Source of the DNA: Streptomyces solicavernae
GTDB lineage: Bacteria; Actinomycetota; Actinomycetes; Streptomycetales; Streptomycetaceae
NCBI RefSeq assembly: GCF_029968095.1
Contig: NZ_JASCIR010000008.1
Span: 124,001 to 188,000 of the forward strand
DNA length: 64,000 nt
Reading direction: 5' to 3'
A model generated the notes under the pieces. The model ran no database searches and was not told the DNA's origin. It saw only the letters and a list, made by a program, of their open reading frames with translations. The position numbers were made by a program, and so were the translations under genes. Positions 19,262 to 27,839 of the stretch are shown piece after piece. The stretch's first letter is position 1; the number at the start of each line of letters is the position of its first letter.

Positions 19262-20174
19262 TTCTCCAAGTGGGGTCACGACGTGCGAGCGAACGTGCCC
19301 AGCCGAGGGCGAGCAGCGTGATCACGGCGAGGCCGCCGAGCGAGAAGAGAGTGAAGAGGTGTTGCTGCTCGTCGGTCGGGGTCGGCAGATACCCCTGGGC
19401 GAACAGCGAGCTGTCCAGGTGGCTGGTGGTGATCAGGAGAACGAGCGAGACGGCGATCCCGTGCATCGAGTCCCACAGCGCGTGCAGCAGGGCCACGCCG
19501 AGGTAGGTGCCGAGCACCGGACCGGCGAACCGCCAGCGGCCGTCGGGGCGCCGGTACGCGAGCAGGACGGCGCCCGTGATCGCCGTCCACAGGCCGTGCC
19601 CGAACGGCGCGAGGATTCCGCGCAGGATCTCCGTCTCGATCAGCGCCTGCAGGTCGATGCCCTGGGTGGAGAGCGCGGCGTTGAACGCGTACCCGGCGCT
19701 CTCGAACGCCGCGAAGCCGAAGCCCGTGGACGCGCCGAGCACCAGACCGGCCCGCACGCCCCGCAGCTGCGGCCGGTGCCGGAGCAGCAGCATCAGGGCG
19801 CCGAGCTTGACCGCCTCCTCGATCAGGCCGACGCCGACGAACATCCACAGCGAGGGGTGCAGCAGGTAGTACTCCATGACCGAGGCGCCGAGGACGCCCA
19901 GGATCCCGCCGGTCAGGAAGCAGCCGAGCAGGGTGCCGACGCCGAGATCGGCGCCGTGCCGCTCGTACGCCCACAGCGCGAACACGCACGGCACGAGAAA
20001 GCTGCCGAGCAGGATCAGGGTCGGCAGCAGCGTCGAGTTCTGGGTCGTGTACGTGACGATCGCGGTCAGCGCCCACAGGGCGAGCCCGGTCCACAGGCAA
20101 CGCTTCCACAGCCTGGGGGAGGCGGTGGCGGAGGGGCGGGGGCGGCGCGGGGGTGCGGACGGTGGCTCGGTCAC
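19251..20174 (-). CDS. PrsW-family intramembrane metalloprotease
   Basis: A 307-aa polytopic membrane protein of the PrsW family (site-1-type protease involved in anti-sigma-factor cleavage in Bacillus; the Streptomyces substrate is unknown). About eight hydrophobic segments are visible. The family motifs are GLIEEAVK (near residue 116), FAAFESAGYAFN, and the His-containing HGLWTAITGA and HALWDSMHG, which together form the predicted metal site. The N-terminus is Pro-rich and cytoplasmic. The start GTG 20174 is preceded by GGAGGGG at a long spacing. The stop codon lies inside the CsoR-like operator of the downstream copper operon. Possible cotranscription with copZ-copA would be copper-independent read-through. 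Confidence 0.88.
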   Translation of the reverse strand: MTEPPSAPPRRPRPSATASPRLWKRCLWTGLALWALTAIVTYTTQNSTLLPTLILLGSFLVPCVFALWAYERHGADLGVGTLLGCFLTGGILGVLGASVMEYYLLHPSLWMFVGVGLIEEAVKLGALMLLLRHRPQLRGVRAGLVLGASTGFGFAAFESAGYAFNAALSTQGIDLQALIETEILRGILAPFGHGLWTAITGAVLLAYRRPDGRWRFAGPVLGTYLGVALLHALWDSMHGIAVSLVLLITTSHLDSSLFAQGYLPTPTDEQQHLFTLFSLGGLAVITLLALGWARSLARRDPTWRSTP

Positions 20175-20307
20175 GGGCTGCGAACCCCTCCAAATCGGGT
20201 GAAATCCGGGACTTCCCGAGTCTAGGCAGGGGGTGCGGGCCGTGCAGTGCGGACGCGAAGGCCCCCGAGCGGTCGTCGCGCGGGGGTCTGGGCGAGGGCG
20301 GTGCGGG

Positions 20308-20505
20308 TCACTCTCTGCGGCCCCGGTTCCTGGGGCGGCTCGCCACCCAGGCGTGGATGGTGTCCGCGTACCAGTAGGGCTTGCCGCCCTCCACGTGGTC
20401 GGGCGAGGGCAGGAGCCCGTGCTTCCGGTAGGAGCGCACCGTGTCCGGCTGGACGCGGATGTGTGCGGCGATGTCCTTGTACGACCAGAGCTTGCGGTCG
20501 GTCAT
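20308..20505 (-). CDS. Small helix-turn-helix DNA-binding protein (MerR/AlpA-like)
   Basis: A 65-aa protein: SYKDIAAHIRVQPDTVRSYRKHGLLPSP is a winged-helix-type HTH of the MerR/excisionase (helix_turn_helix_17) class, followed by KPYWYADTIHAWVASRPRNRGR. ATG 20505 follows GGGAGG at nine bases. Similar tiny regulators are common in Streptomyces chromosomes as well as on mobile elements. No integrase or att site is seen here, so it appears to be a stand-alone regulator of unknown target. It is read toward the prsW-like gene, 133 bp away. Confidence 0.8.
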   Translation of the reverse strand: MTDRKLWSYKDIAAHIRVQPDTVRSYRKHGLLPSPDHVEGGKPYWYADTIHAWVASRPRNRGRRE

Positions 20506-20848
20506 CAGTGGTACCTCCCTGTCCGCGCGCAGTGGCGGCCCGGGGGAGCCGTCGGGGGAGCTGGGCGCGAACCGGCCTGCAGCCAGCCTGTGCCCGGCGA
20601 GCGACGCTGAGTGACCGTCGGGGAGGGCCTGTTGAACGGGTGTGACGGGAAACCCGCGTTCCCGAGACATGTGTGACGGAAGCCGGACTTTGGTTACGTG
20701 AGTGATGCATGGGGCGGGCGGGGCGGCCGTGCGTAAAGGCCGTGTATCTGGTCAAGGCGTGCGCCCCCGGCGCATGGTGGTGCACGGCCGCGCCACGCGC
20801 GCCCCGCCGTATACGCCCGCGCGTATACGCCCGCGTGCGCGTACGCGG
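20506..20848. other. Gene-free region upstream of the small HTH gene
   Basis: No credible gene is seen in these 343 bp. The stretch at 20809-20835 has two adjacent GTATACGCCCGCG units. Relatively AT-rich sequence near 20670-20705 may hold the promoter of the HTH gene. The 3' end of the iolE-like gene abuts the region on its right. Confidence 0.5.
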
Positions 20849-21754
20849 TCAGGCGCCGCAGCCGCGCAGGTACTGCCGGGTCCGGCGGGCGATCGGCAGC
20901 GGCTGCTCAGGCGGGCACGGGTACATGTCCTGCTCGACGATCGCGAACAGCTCGACGCCCAGCTGCTGCGCCGCGTCCAGGACCGGCGCGAGGTCCGGTG
21001 TCCCGGTGGGCGGCTCGCACATCACCCCGCGGGCCACGGCGGGACCGAAGGGCAGGTCCTCGGCGCGGACCGCCGCGAGGACGCCGGGGTCGACCTGCTT
21101 GAGGTGCAGATACCCGATGCGTTCGCCGTACGTCTCGATCAGCTTGAGGCTGTCGCCGCCGCAGTACGCGTAGTGCCCGGTGTCCAGACACAGGGAGACG
21201 AGGTCGGGGTCGGTGGCGTCGAGGAGGCGGGCGACGTTCTCCTCGGTGTCGACATGGGTGTCGGCGTGCGGGTGCACGACGATCCGCAGTCCGTGGCGCT
21301 CGCGCAGCTCGCGGCCGAGGCGTTCGGTGCCCTCGGCGAGATGGCGCCACTGCCCGGCGGTCAGCTCGCGGTCCTCCAGGACCTCGCCGGTCTTGTCGTC
21401 GCGCCAGAAGGCGGGGATCACGACCAGGTGCCCGGCGCCCGCCGCGCGGGTCAGCTCGGCCACCCGGGAGACGTGTTCCCAGGTCGCGTCCCAGACGGCC
21501 GGGCCGCGGTGCAGGCCGGTGAAGACGGTGCCGGCGGAGACGCGCAGGCCGCGCCGCCCGGTCTCGGCGCGAAGGCGACCGGGGTCGGTGGGCAGATAGC
21601 CGTACGGGCCCAGCTCGATCCACTCGTAACCGGACTCGCAGACCTCGTCGAGGAAGCGCTGCCAGGGGACCTGACGGGGGTCGTCGGGGAACCAGACGCC
21701 CCAGGAGTCGGGGGCCGAGCCGATGCGGATACGCGACATTCGCGGCAACGTCAT
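20849..21754 (-). CDS. IolE/IolI-like sugar phosphate isomerase/epimerase
   Basis: About 301 aa; a TIM-barrel protein of the family that includes 2-keto-myo-inositol dehydratase (IolE) and isomerase (IolI). Recognisable segments are RIGSAPDSWGVWFPDDPRQ, YEWIELGPYGYLP, VVHPHADTHVDTEE (His/Asp ligands), VSLCLDTGHYAYCGGD and IGYLHLKQVDP. It is divergent from iolC and so belongs to the inositol cluster. The start is uncertain: a TTG at 21769 and ATGs at 21754 and 21739 are in frame, and none has a clear Shine-Dalgarno. I use 21754. The shared 80-160 bp upstream region has a 20-bp tandem repeat that may regulate both directions. Dehydratase versus isomerase activity cannot be decided by eye. Confidence 0.85.
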   Translation of the reverse strand: MTLPRMSRIRIGSAPDSWGVWFPDDPRQVPWQRFLDEVCESGYEWIELGPYGYLPTDPGRLRAETGRRGLRVSAGTVFTGLHRGPAVWDATWEHVSRVAELTRAAGAGHLVVIPAFWRDDKTGEVLEDRELTAGQWRHLAEGTERLGRELRERHGLRIVVHPHADTHVDTEENVARLLDATDPDLVSLCLDTGHYAYCGGDSLKLIETYGERIGYLHLKQVDPGVLAAVRAEDLPFGPAVARGVMCEPPTGTPDLAPVLDAAQQLGVELFAIVEQDMYPCPPEQPLPIARRTRQYLRGCGA

Positions 21755-21785
21755 ATCCGTCAGACTCAAGGCGTCCGAAGAGCAC

Positions 21786-21825
21786 TGTCAAGGGCATGAT
21801 CCGAATGTCAAGGGCATGATCCGAA
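21786..21825. repeat. Two exact tandem 20-bp repeats in the iol divergent promoter
   Basis: TGTCAAGGGCATGATCCGAA occurs at 21786-21805 and again at 21806-21825, immediately adjacent. A 20-bp period is about two helical turns, so a regulator would bind the same face of the helix. A TTGACA-like box follows at 21841. This is probably the operator region of the divergent iolE-like/iolC genes. Confidence 0.75.
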
Positions 21826-21915
21826 CGTAAGGACAAAGTGTTGACAGGGGTGGGGGCCGGGGCTGGACCCTGGGGGGTGGCTCCCGGGGCAGCGGCGACG
21901 GAAGGGGCATCGAGA

Positions 21916-22911
21916 GTGACCGGTCCGAGCGCACCGCAGCAGCCGCCGCGGCAGGCCGATCCGTACGACCTGATCACCATGGGCCGGATCGGCGTCGACC
22001 TGTACCCGCTGCAGACCGGGGTGCCGCTGCCCGACGTCGAGGCGTTCGGGAAGTTCCTCGGCGGCTCGCCGTCCAACGTGGCGGTGGCCGCGGCCCGGCT
22101 CGGACGCCGTACGGCCGTCGTGACCCGCACCGGACAGGACCCGTTCGGCAGATATCTCCGCCGGGAACTGCGGGAGCTGGGCGTGGACGACCGCTGGGCC
22201 ACACCGGTGGACGGACTGCCGACGCCCGTCACGTTCTGCGAGATCTTCCCGCCCGACGACTTCCCGCTGTACTTCTACCGGCAGCCCAAGGCGCCCGATC
22301 TCACCCTGCGCGCCGAGGAGCTGGACCTCGACGCGATCGGCCGGACGCGGATCTTCTGGGCGACCGGGACCGGCCTGTGCGAGGAGCCGAGCCGCACGGC
22401 GACGCTCACCGCCCTCGCGCATCGCGCCAAGGCCGGCGCGGCCACCGTCCTCGACCTCGACTGGCGCCCCATGTTCTGGGCGGACGGCCCCGACGCGGCC
22501 CGCCCGCACTACGCGGCGGCGCTCGCCCACGCCACCGTCGCCGTCGGCAACCTCGACGAGTGCGAGGTCGCCACCGGCGTACGCGAACCCGAGGCCGCCG
22601 CCCGCGCCCTGCTCGCCGCCGGGGTCGAACTGGCCGTCGTGAAACAGGGCCCCAAGGGCGTGCTCGCCCTGGACCGCACGGGCGCGCGCGTCGAGGTGCC
22701 GCCCGTGCCGGTCGAGGTCGTCAACGGCCTGGGCGCGGGGGACGCGTTCGGCGGCGCCCTCTGCCACGGGCTGCTCGCGGGCTGGCCGCTTGAGCGCACC
22801 ACGCGGTACGCCAACGCCGCGGGCGCGATCGTCGCCGGTCGCCTCGCCTGCTCGCCCGCGATGCCGTACGCGCACGAGGTCGAGGCCGTCCTGGAAGGGG
22901 GCGCGCGGTGA
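21916..22911 (+). CDS. iolC: 5-dehydro-2-deoxygluconokinase, PfkB family
   Basis: A 331-aa PfkB/ribokinase-family kinase. Both family signatures are present: GGSPSNVAVAAARLGRR near residue 45 and NGLGAGDAFGGALCHG near residue 270, with the catalytic Asp in GAGDAF. In context it phosphorylates 2-deoxy-5-keto-gluconate in myo-inositol catabolism. The start GTG 21916 has GGAAGGGG eight bases upstream; an upstream ATG-less extension is Gly/Ala-rich and unlikely to be coding. Its TGA overlaps a downstream GTG (GTGA) that opens only a 30-codon stub, suggesting that a coupled gene has been lost here. iolB follows. Confidence 0.93.
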   Translation: MTGPSAPQQPPRQADPYDLITMGRIGVDLYPLQTGVPLPDVEAFGKFLGGSPSNVAVAAARLGRRTAVVTRTGQDPFGRYLRRELRELGVDDRWATPVDGLPTPVTFCEIFPPDDFPLYFYRQPKAPDLTLRAEELDLDAIGRTRIFWATGTGLCEEPSRTATLTALAHRAKAGAATVLDLDWRPMFWADGPDAARPHYAAALAHATVAVGNLDECEVATGVREPEAAARALLAAGVELAVVKQGPKGVLALDRTGARVEVPPVPVEVVNGLGAGDAFGGALCHGLLAGWPLERTTRYANAAGAIVAGRLACSPAMPYAHEVEAVLEGGAR

Positions 22912-23000
22912 GCCTCGTCGTCGACCCGGCCGAGCAGGCCCGCTCGACGCCGCCGCGCCGCTTCGCCGAGGCCCGGCAGCACAGGCGGCATGCAGCATAG
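22908..23000 (+). pseudogene. Possible stub of a lost gene between iolC and iolB
   Basis: GTG 22908 overlaps the iolC stop in the manner of coupled genes, but the frame closes after 30 codons (SLVVDPAEQARSTPPRRFAE...) at TAG 22998-23000. In many actinobacterial iol clusters a DeoC/Cgl0158-like aldolase gene follows iolC, and the residues RFAEARQHRR faintly suggest its N-terminus. This is weak evidence; the stretch could equally be spacer. Confidence 0.35.
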
Positions 23001-23024
23001 GCGGCATACGGAGAGGACCACCTG

Positions 23025-23825
23025 ATGCACCTGCCGGCGGGCTCCACCGCGACCGGCCCGTACGCCCTGGACATCGACCCGGAACGGGCCGGCTGGACGT
23101 ACGCGTCCCTGCGGGTCCTGCACCTCGGTCCCGGAGGCTCGCACTCCTTCGGCACCGGGGACAGCGAATGGATCGTGCTTCCGCTGAGCGGTGGCTGTAC
23201 GGTGCGCACGGACGGTGAAGAGTTCCAACTCACCGGCAGGGCAAGTGTGTTCGACGAGGCGAGCGACTTCGCCTATCTGCCACGTGACGCCCACGCCCAG
23301 ATCGCCTCCGGCGCGGGAGGCCGCTTCGCCCTGGCAGGAGCGAAGTGCGAGCGTCGACTCCCCGCCCGCCACGGCCTCGCGCCGGAGGTTCCCGTCGAGG
23401 AGCGCGGCAGCGGGCGGTGTGCGCGCCGGGTACGGAACTTCGCGGCCGCAAGCGTCTTCGAGTGCGACCGCCTGATCGCCGTCGAGGTGCTCACACCCGG
23501 CGGGAACTGGTCCTCGTACCCGCCGCACAAGCACGACGAGCACCGGCCGGGCGTCGAGTCCGAGCTGGAGGAGATCTACTACTTCGAGATCGACGGCCCG
23601 CACGGCCTCGGCTACCAACGCGTCTCCCCGTCCCGCCCGGGCGGCACCGACCTGCTCGCCGAAGTCCGGGGCGGCGACGCGGTGCTGGTGCCGGACGGCT
23701 GGCACGGGCCGTCCATCGCGCAGCCGGGGCACGCCATGTACTACCTGAACGTAATGGCGGGACCGGGCGCCGAAAGGGAATGGAACATCTGCTTCCACCC
23801 CGACCACCAGGAGGGCTACCGATGA
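23025..23825 (+). CDS. iolB: 5-deoxy-glucuronate isomerase
   Basis: A 266-aa cupin-fold IolB, which converts 5-deoxy-glucuronate to 2-deoxy-5-keto-gluconate. The C-terminal cupin has the metal-binding pattern SSYPPHKHDEH...ELEEIYYFEI and DGWHGP, and the N-terminal half is the second, degenerate cupin (SHSFGTGDSEWIVLPLSGG). ATG 23025 follows GAGAGGA at proper spacing. The stop overlaps the iolD start (ATGA), so translation is coupled. The order iolC-(stub)-iolB-iolD-mmsA places it in the core inositol operon. Confidence 0.95.
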   Translation: MHLPAGSTATGPYALDIDPERAGWTYASLRVLHLGPGGSHSFGTGDSEWIVLPLSGGCTVRTDGEEFQLTGRASVFDEASDFAYLPRDAHAQIASGAGGRFALAGAKCERRLPARHGLAPEVPVEERGSGRCARRVRNFAAASVFECDRLIAVEVLTPGGNWSSYPPHKHDEHRPGVESELEEIYYFEIDGPHGLGYQRVSPSRPGGTDLLAEVRGGDAVLVPDGWHGPSIAQPGHAMYYLNVMAGPGAEREWNICFHPDHQEGYR

Positions 23826-25708
23826 GCACCGCAGGAGACACGGCGCGTCTGACCGTCGCCCAGGCCCTCGTCCGTTTCCTCGCCGCCCAGCACACCGAAC
23901 GCGACGGCGTACGGCAGCGGCTGATCGGCGCCACCTGGGGCATCTTCGGGCACGGCAACGTCGCCGGGATCGGCCAGGCACTCGTCGAGTACGGCGGCCT
24001 CATGCCGTTCCACCAGGGCCGCAACGAGCAGGCCATGGTGCACGCCGCCGTCGGCTACGCCCGGCAGTCGCGGCGCCTGTCCGCGCACGCCGTCACAACG
24101 TCCATCGGCCCCGGCGCCACCAACCTCACCACCGGCGCCGCCCTCGCCACCATCAACCGCCTCCCCGTCCTGCTCCTGCCCGGCGACACCTTCGCCACCC
24201 GCCCCGCCGACCCGGTCCTCCAGCAGCTCGAAGTGCCATACGCGGGCGACGTGTCCGTGAACGACTGCCTGCGCCCCGTCTCCCGCTGGTTCGACCGGAT
24301 CACCCGCCCCGAGGCCCTGATCCCCGCCGCACTCCAGGCGATGCGGGTCCTCACCGACCCGGCCGACACGGGCGCCGTCACCCTCGCCCTGCCGCAGGAC
24401 GTGCAGGCGGAGGCGTACGACTGGCCGGCCCGGTTCTTCGAGGAGCGGGTCTGGACCGTGCGCCGCCCGAGCCCCGACCCACATGAACTGGCCTATGCGG
24501 TACGGGAGTTGAGCGCCGCCCGCAGGCCCCTGATCGTCGCTGGGGGCGGGGTCCGGTACAGCGCGGCCGAGCACGCGCTGCGGGCCCTCGCCGACGCCAC
24601 CGGCATCCCCGTCGCCTCGACCCAGGCGGGCAAGGGCGCGCTGCCCCACGACCACCCGGCGGACGTCGGCGGCATCGGCCACACCGGCACCGCCACCGCC
24701 GACGCCCTGGCCCGCACCGCCGACCTGGTGCTCGGCGTCGGCACCCGCTGGTCGGACTTCACCACCGCCTCGCACACCCTCTTCGCCGCGCCCGACGTGC
24801 GGTTCCTGAACCTCAACATCGCCCCGTCCGACGGCCACAAGATGGCCGGCCGGACCCTGATCGCCGATGCGCGTGCCGCCCTCGAAGCCCTCACGGAAAG
24901 CCTCCAGGGCCACCGCGTCGACCCCGCGTACAAGGCCGAGTACACCCACGCCAAGTCCGACTGGGAGTCCCGGGTCTCCGCCGCCTACGCCGCCCCCGAC
25001 CCCGGCGCCCGCCCCACCCAGGCCCAAGTCCTCGGCGCCCTGGACGCGTTGGCCGACGGCGACGACGTCCTCATCAACGCCGCCGGCTCCCTCCCCGGCG
25101 ACCTGCACAAACTGTGGCGGGCCCGGTCCGCGCAGCAGTACCACGTCGAGTACGGCTACTCCTGCATGGGCTACGAGATCCCGGCCGCGCTCGGCGTGCA
25201 GCTGGCCGACCCGGGCCTGCGGGTGTGGGCGCTCGTCGGCGACGGCACGTATCTGATGATGCCCACCGAGATCGTCACCGCCGTCCAGGAGCATCTGCCG
25301 GTCAAGGTGGTGATTCTGCAGAACCACGGGTACGCGTCCATCGGCGGGCTCTCCGAGTCCGTGGGCGCCGAGCGCTTCGGCACCGCCTACCGGTTCCGGG
25401 CGCCCGACGGCTCGTACACCGGAGCGCCGCTGCCCGTGGACCTCGGGGCGAACGCGGCCTCGCTCGGGATGCGGGTGCTGCGCCCGAAAACAGTGCGTGA
25501 CCTGCGCGAAGCCCTCGCGGACGCGCGCGAGTCCGACGTACCCACATGTGTCTATGCGGAGACGGAAACGGCCGACACTGTGTCGGGCGTGCCGCCCGCG
25601 CAGGCGTGGTGGGATGTTCCTGTGGCCGAGACCGCGAGCCGCCCGGCGGCGGCCCGGGCCCGCGAGCAGTACGACCGGCAGGCCCGGTCACGCCGCCGCC
25701 ACCTGTAG
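23822..25708 (+). CDS. iolD: 3D-(3,5/4)-trihydroxycyclohexane-1,2-dione hydrolase (TPP enzyme)
   Basis: A 628-aa thiamine-diphosphate enzyme, IolD, which opens the cyclitol ring in myo-inositol degradation. It shows the three-domain fold: an N-terminal PYR domain (GHGNVAGIGQALVEYGGLMPFHQGRNEQAMVHAAVG, with the conserved Glu), a central domain, and a C-terminal PP domain with the GDG...N motif (ALVGDGTYLMMPTEI...VVILQNHGYASIGGLSESVG). ATG 23822 overlaps the iolB stop. Length and motifs are normal. Confidence 0.96.
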   Translation: MSTAGDTARLTVAQALVRFLAAQHTERDGVRQRLIGATWGIFGHGNVAGIGQALVEYGGLMPFHQGRNEQAMVHAAVGYARQSRRLSAHAVTTSIGPGATNLTTGAALATINRLPVLLLPGDTFATRPADPVLQQLEVPYAGDVSVNDCLRPVSRWFDRITRPEALIPAALQAMRVLTDPADTGAVTLALPQDVQAEAYDWPARFFEERVWTVRRPSPDPHELAYAVRELSAARRPLIVAGGGVRYSAAEHALRALADATGIPVASTQAGKGALPHDHPADVGGIGHTGTATADALARTADLVLGVGTRWSDFTTASHTLFAAPDVRFLNLNIAPSDGHKMAGRTLIADARAALEALTESLQGHRVDPAYKAEYTHAKSDWESRVSAAYAAPDPGARPTQAQVLGALDALADGDDVLINAAGSLPGDLHKLWRARSAQQYHVEYGYSCMGYEIPAALGVQLADPGLRVWALVGDGTYLMMPTEIVTAVQEHLPVKVVILQNHGYASIGGLSESVGAERFGTAYRFRAPDGSYTGAPLPVDLGANAASLGMRVLRPKTVRDLREALADARESDVPTCVYAETETADTVSGVPPAQAWWDVPVAETASRPAAARAREQYDRQARSRRRHL

Positions 25709-25764
25709 GCGCGCCTCCCGCGTGCCGCCGCCATCCGTGAGGAACCGCAAGGGAGCTGTACGCC

Positions 25765-27267
25765 ATGACGAAGACCGTTCACCACTGGATCGGCGGCAGG
25801 ACCGTGGAGGGTGCGTCGGGTCACTCCGGCCCCGTCACCGACCCGGCGACCGGTGAGGTGACCACCCGCGTCGACTTCGCCTCGGCCGCCGAGGTGGACG
25901 CCGCGGTCGCCGCCGCCAAGGCCGCCTACGCGCAGTGGGGCCAGTCCTCGCTCGCCCAGCGCACCGCCGTCCTGTTCAAGTTCCGCGCGCTGCTCGACGC
26001 CAACCGGGACGCGATCGCCGAGCTGATCACCGCCGAGCACGGCAAGGTGCACTCGGACGCGCTCGGCGAGGTCGCGCGCGGCCTGGAGATCGTGGACCTG
26101 GCCTGCGGGATCACCGTGCAGCTCAAGGGCGAGCTGTCGACCCAGGTGTCCAGCCGCGTGGACGTGGCGTCCATCCGCCAGCCGCTCGGTGTGGTCGCGG
26201 GCATCACGCCGTTCAACTTCCCGGCGATGGTGCCGATGTGGATGTTCCCGATCGCCATCGCGTGCGGCAACACCTTCGTCCTCAAGCCGTCCGAGAAGGA
26301 CCCCTCGGCGTCCCTGAAGATCGCCGAGCTGCTGACCGAGGCGGGCCTCCCGGACGGTGTCTTCAACGTCGTGCACGGGGACAAGGTCGCCGTCGACCGC
26401 CTCCTGGAGCACCCGGACGTCGCCGCCGTCTCCTTCGTCGGCTCCACCCCGATCGCCAAGTACATCCACACCACCGCCTCCGCCAACGGCAAGCGCGTGC
26501 AGGCGCTCGGCGGCGCCAAGAACCACATGCTGGTGCTGCCCGACGCCGACCTGGACGCCGCCGCCGACGCCGCGGTCTCCGCCGCGTACGGCTCGGCCGG
26601 TGAGCGCTGCATGGCGATCTCCGCGGTCGTCGCGGTCGGCGACGTCGCCGACGACCTGGTCGCCAAGATCCGCGAGCGCGCCGAGAAGATCAAGATCGGC
26701 CCCGGCAACGACCCGACCTCCGAGATGGGCCCGCTGATCACCGCCGCCCACCGCGACAAGGTCGCCGGTTACGTGCAGGGCGCCAAGGAGCAGGGCTGCG
26801 AGGTCGTCCTCGACGGCACCGGCCACTCGGTCGAGGGCTTCGAGAACGGCCACTGGATCGGCCTGTCCCTGCTCGACCGCGTCCCGGTCACCGCCGACGC
26901 CTACAAGGACGAGATCTTCGGCCCGGTCCTGTGCGTCCTTCGCGCCGAGACCTACGAGGAGGGCCTGGCCCTCATCAACGCCTCGCCGTTCGGCAACGGC
27001 ACCGCGATCTTCACCCGGGACGGCGGCGCCGCCCGCCGCTTCCAGCTGGAGGTCGAGGCCGGCATGGTCGGCGTGAACGTGCCGATCCCGGTGCCCGTCG
27101 GCTACCACTCCTTCGGCGGCTGGAAGGACTCGCTCTTCGGCGACCACCACATCTACGGCAACGACGGCACGCACTTCTACACCCGCGGCAAGGTCGTCAC
27201 CACCCGCTGGCCCGACCCGGCGGACGCCCCGGCCGGCGTCGACCTGGGCTTCCCGCGCAACCACTGA
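25765..27267 (+). CDS. mmsA: CoA-acylating methylmalonate-semialdehyde dehydrogenase
   Basis: A 500-aa aldehyde dehydrogenase of the IolA/MmsA family, converting malonate or methylmalonate semialdehyde to acetyl- or propionyl-CoA, the last step of inositol and valine breakdown. Family marks are GITPFNFPAMVPMWMFPIAIACGN, the catalytic Cys282 in GERCMA, and EIFGPVLCVLR. The usual general-base Glu region reads ALGGAKNHM, with no Glu, as in CoA-dependent members. The ATG at 25765 has AAGGGAG upstream, 56 bp after iolD, so it is probably in the same operon. Confidence 0.95.
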   Translation: MTKTVHHWIGGRTVEGASGHSGPVTDPATGEVTTRVDFASAAEVDAAVAAAKAAYAQWGQSSLAQRTAVLFKFRALLDANRDAIAELITAEHGKVHSDALGEVARGLEIVDLACGITVQLKGELSTQVSSRVDVASIRQPLGVVAGITPFNFPAMVPMWMFPIAIACGNTFVLKPSEKDPSASLKIAELLTEAGLPDGVFNVVHGDKVAVDRLLEHPDVAAVSFVGSTPIAKYIHTTASANGKRVQALGGAKNHMLVLPDADLDAAADAAVSAAYGSAGERCMAISAVVAVGDVADDLVAKIRERAEKIKIGPGNDPTSEMGPLITAAHRDKVAGYVQGAKEQGCEVVLDGTGHSVEGFENGHWIGLSLLDRVPVTADAYKDEIFGPVLCVLRAETYEEGLALINASPFGNGTAIFTRDGGAARRFQLEVEAGMVGVNVPIPVPVGYHSFGGWKDSLFGDHHIYGNDGTHFYTRGKVVTTRWPDPADAPAGVDLGFPRNH

Positions 27268-27286
27268 GCGGGACCCGGAGCTGGGC

Positions 27287-27721
27287 TCAGGGTGCGCGGA
27301 ACTCCCAGGTGAGGACCGCGCACCCGCCCGCGCCCACCGCCCCCGTCGAGCGGTACGCCGCCAGCGCCCCGGCGTTGTCCAGGTCCACGCCGACCCACAT
27401 GTCGTAACAGCCCAGCTCCTCGCAGAGCGCGGTCAGCGCGGCGATCAGCGCCCGCGCGATGCCACGGCGCCGGTACGGCTCGGCCACGGCCAGCTCGTAC
27501 AGGCACATCTCGACGCCCTTGTCCGGGTGCAGCATCTCGATGCCCGTGATGAAGCCGACCGGCTGCCCGTCGGCGTACGCGAGGAACATGTGGTGGCCCG
27601 CGGCGGACAGGAAGCGCTCCGCCCACTCCGGGCGCGCGGGGGAGTCGAACAGCGGCCCCGCGGCGACGAGTTGGCCGACGGTCGTGGCGCGGCGGATGTC
27701 GTGCGGGCTCGTCATCGGCAT
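27287..27721 (-). CDS. GNAT-family N-acetyltransferase
   Basis: A 144-aa single-domain GNAT acetyltransferase. The acetyl-CoA-binding loop motif is clear (YELAVAEPYRRRGIARALIAAL), preceded by FLAYADGQPVGFITGIEM and followed by CYDMWVGVDLDNAGALAAYRSTGA. Short stand-alone GNATs of this type often modify aminoglycosides, small amines or protein N-termini; the substrate cannot be inferred. The start is ambiguous between ATG 27721 and ATG 27715. It faces mmsA tail to tail and is divergent from the hydrolase-ABC gene. Confidence 0.88.
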   Translation of the reverse strand: MPMTSPHDIRRATTVGQLVAAGPLFDSPARPEWAERFLSAAGHHMFLAYADGQPVGFITGIEMLHPDKGVEMCLYELAVAEPYRRRGIARALIAALTALCEELGCYDMWVGVDLDNAGALAAYRSTGAVGAGGCAVLTWEFRAP

Positions 27722-27839
27722 GACGGGATTCGTACCACGGGCGCGGTACTCGGCACCCCCGGTATACGACCGGGGGAGGTGACGAGGCTCCCCCTGCCGG
27801 GTGCTCCGGCTGTCAGACCCCGCCCGTACGGTGGAACGC

